Of a DNA stretch of 64,000 nt, positions 63,091 to 64,000 are shown in pieces. Below the pieces are notes generated by a model, which was not told the DNA's origin, did not search any database, and saw only the letters and a program-made list of their open reading frames with translations. A program made the position numbers and the translations under genes. Numbering within the stretch: the first letter of the stretch is position 1; each line of letters opens with the position of its first letter. Source of the DNA: Larix kaempferi (lineage: Eukaryota > Streptophyta > Pinopsida > Pinales > Pinaceae); NCBI GenBank assembly GCA_027924585.1, contig BSBM01001719.1:33306001-33370000 (forward strand), in the 5' to 3' direction.

Positions 63091-64000
63091 GTTAGTTCAC
63101 ACAGATCTATGTGGACCCATGCAAGCTCAATCCATAGGAGGTAGTCCTTATTTTCTGAATTTTATTGATGACTATAACAAGAAATTTTGGGTCTACTTTC
63201 TTAGGCACAAATCGGATACCTTCTCCAAGTTTAAAGAATTTAAGGCATTGACTGAAAAGCAGTCTGGTAAATCCATCAAAGTGCTCAGTTCAGATGCTGG
63301 AGGTGAATATGATTCACATGAATTTACAGAGTTCTGCAAACAACATGACATCTAGCACCAGTTCACTACCAAATACACTCCACAGCATAATGGAGTTGTT
63401 GAACAGAAGAACCAGACCATCATGAACATGGCTCGAAGCATGATGTCATATAAGAAGCTATCAGATGATTATTGGGTTGAAGTTGTTGCATGTTCAGTAT
63501 AATTATTGAACAGATCTCCTACCGTGAGTGTTAAAGACAAAATTCCTGAAGAAGCTTGGAACGGCACTAAGATTAATGTCTCACATCTCAAAGTTTTTTG
63601 ATGTGTAGAATTTGCACATGTACCTAAAAATTTGAGAAAAAGTTGGACAAAAGGAGTGAGAAATGTATCTTCACTGGTTATAGTGAACATCGCAAGGCTT
63701 ACAAGTTGTATAACCTTGTCACCAAAAATGTTGTGGTGAGCAAAGATGTCAAGTTTATTGAATACAAATTCTAAAGTGATCCTCAAAATGCTTCAGCAGA
63801 TATTCAGCAGAAGGAAAGTTCAGATCTGCCAGATCCGCCACTCAAATTTCCAAGATTGGAGGTACAACAGAAAGAAGAAACACCAACAGACAATCCATCA
63901 CAAAACCAGAGAACCAAAAGTTTGAGGGAGATATATGAGCAGACTCATGTTATTAATGAGCAACTACAGTATGCTCTATTTTCCTGTCAACCCACATCTT
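63091..64000 (+). pseudogene. Copia integrase core and start of RT linker
   Basis: In frame 63092 onward: [16 protein letters not shown] (first catalytic Asp at 63104), [35 protein letters not shown] (second Asp at 63293) and NGVVEQKNQTIMNMARSMM (Glu at 63401). LLNRSPT and VSHLKVF of the C-terminal part follow. All three DDE residues survive. Stops occur at about 63353 and 63600, and frame slips follow. The sequence runs to the window edge as a low-complexity linker (QTHVINEQLQYAL) before RT. Integrase would insert element DNA, but this copy is inactive. Confidence 0.8.

Overview
This window looks like an intergenic stretch of a large, repeat-rich land-plant nuclear genome. The evidence is Copia and Gypsy LTR retrotransposons with tRNA-Met-type primer sites, plant L1-type LINEs with a C-terminal RNase H, Sirevirus-like polypurine tracts, fold-back/MITE elements and a CACTA-like terminus. 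A gymnosperm or a large-genome angiosperm would both fit, and I cannot decide between them. No host gene is supported with confidence. One short spliced candidate (25742-26044, +) is the only non-transposon coding suspicion.

Layout. 1-480: end of a Copia LTR (family B, runs off the left edge) inserted into a LINE. 481-3450: a LINE with an inverted 5' part (5' region, ORF1 and ORF2 start on +; endonuclease on -). 3451-4892: mostly unassigned, with a Copia integrase-like scrap. About 4893-25303: one old Gypsy element on the minus strand, carrying an unusual long 3' coding region after integrase. It is split by three insertions: Copia A (6791-12024, TSD GGTTT), Copia B (12128-19375, TSD GACCT) and a solo LTR (23277-24685). 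A CACTA-like end interrupts its reverse transcriptase at about 25309. 25560-35200: low-content DNA with tandem repeats, a 1.4-kb fold-back element (27412-28838), a LINE RNase H relic and a coiled-coil coding relic. 35201-37735: a Tat-like Gypsy relic in the order protease, RNase H, reverse transcriptase. 37747-42470: Sirevirus-like Copia sequence on the minus strand around a single LTR. 43540-46190: a Gypsy gag relic (-) and a Copia RT relic (+). 47372-58340: a coding-poor LTR element (TSD ATTGA) whose 3' LTR is split by an apparently intact 7.4-kb LINE (50417-57817, 16-bp TSD). 59008-60825: a fold-back MITE-like element interrupted by a probable solo LTR. 61030-64000: a Copia element (gag, protease, integrase) that runs off the right edge.

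The only complete, uninterrupted coding pair is the LINE at 50983-57089. Its ORF1 (DUF4283 plus zinc knuckle) and ORF2 (endonuclease, reverse transcriptase, zinc-binding region, RNase H) overlap by ATGA and together would carry out target-primed reverse transcription. The damaged LINE at 1602-3450 has the same ATGA overlap. Copia A and B are related and share a non-coding module. A has only gag, and B has lost integrase and parts of RT, so both look non-autonomous. Everything else is degraded, and the nesting gives a relative age order. The most unusual signals are the long extra 3' region of the Gypsy element, the RNase H upstream of RT in the Tat-like relic, the single-LTR Sirevirus junction, the LINE 5' inversion, and a 194-bp direct repeat flanking the solo LTR in the MITE.
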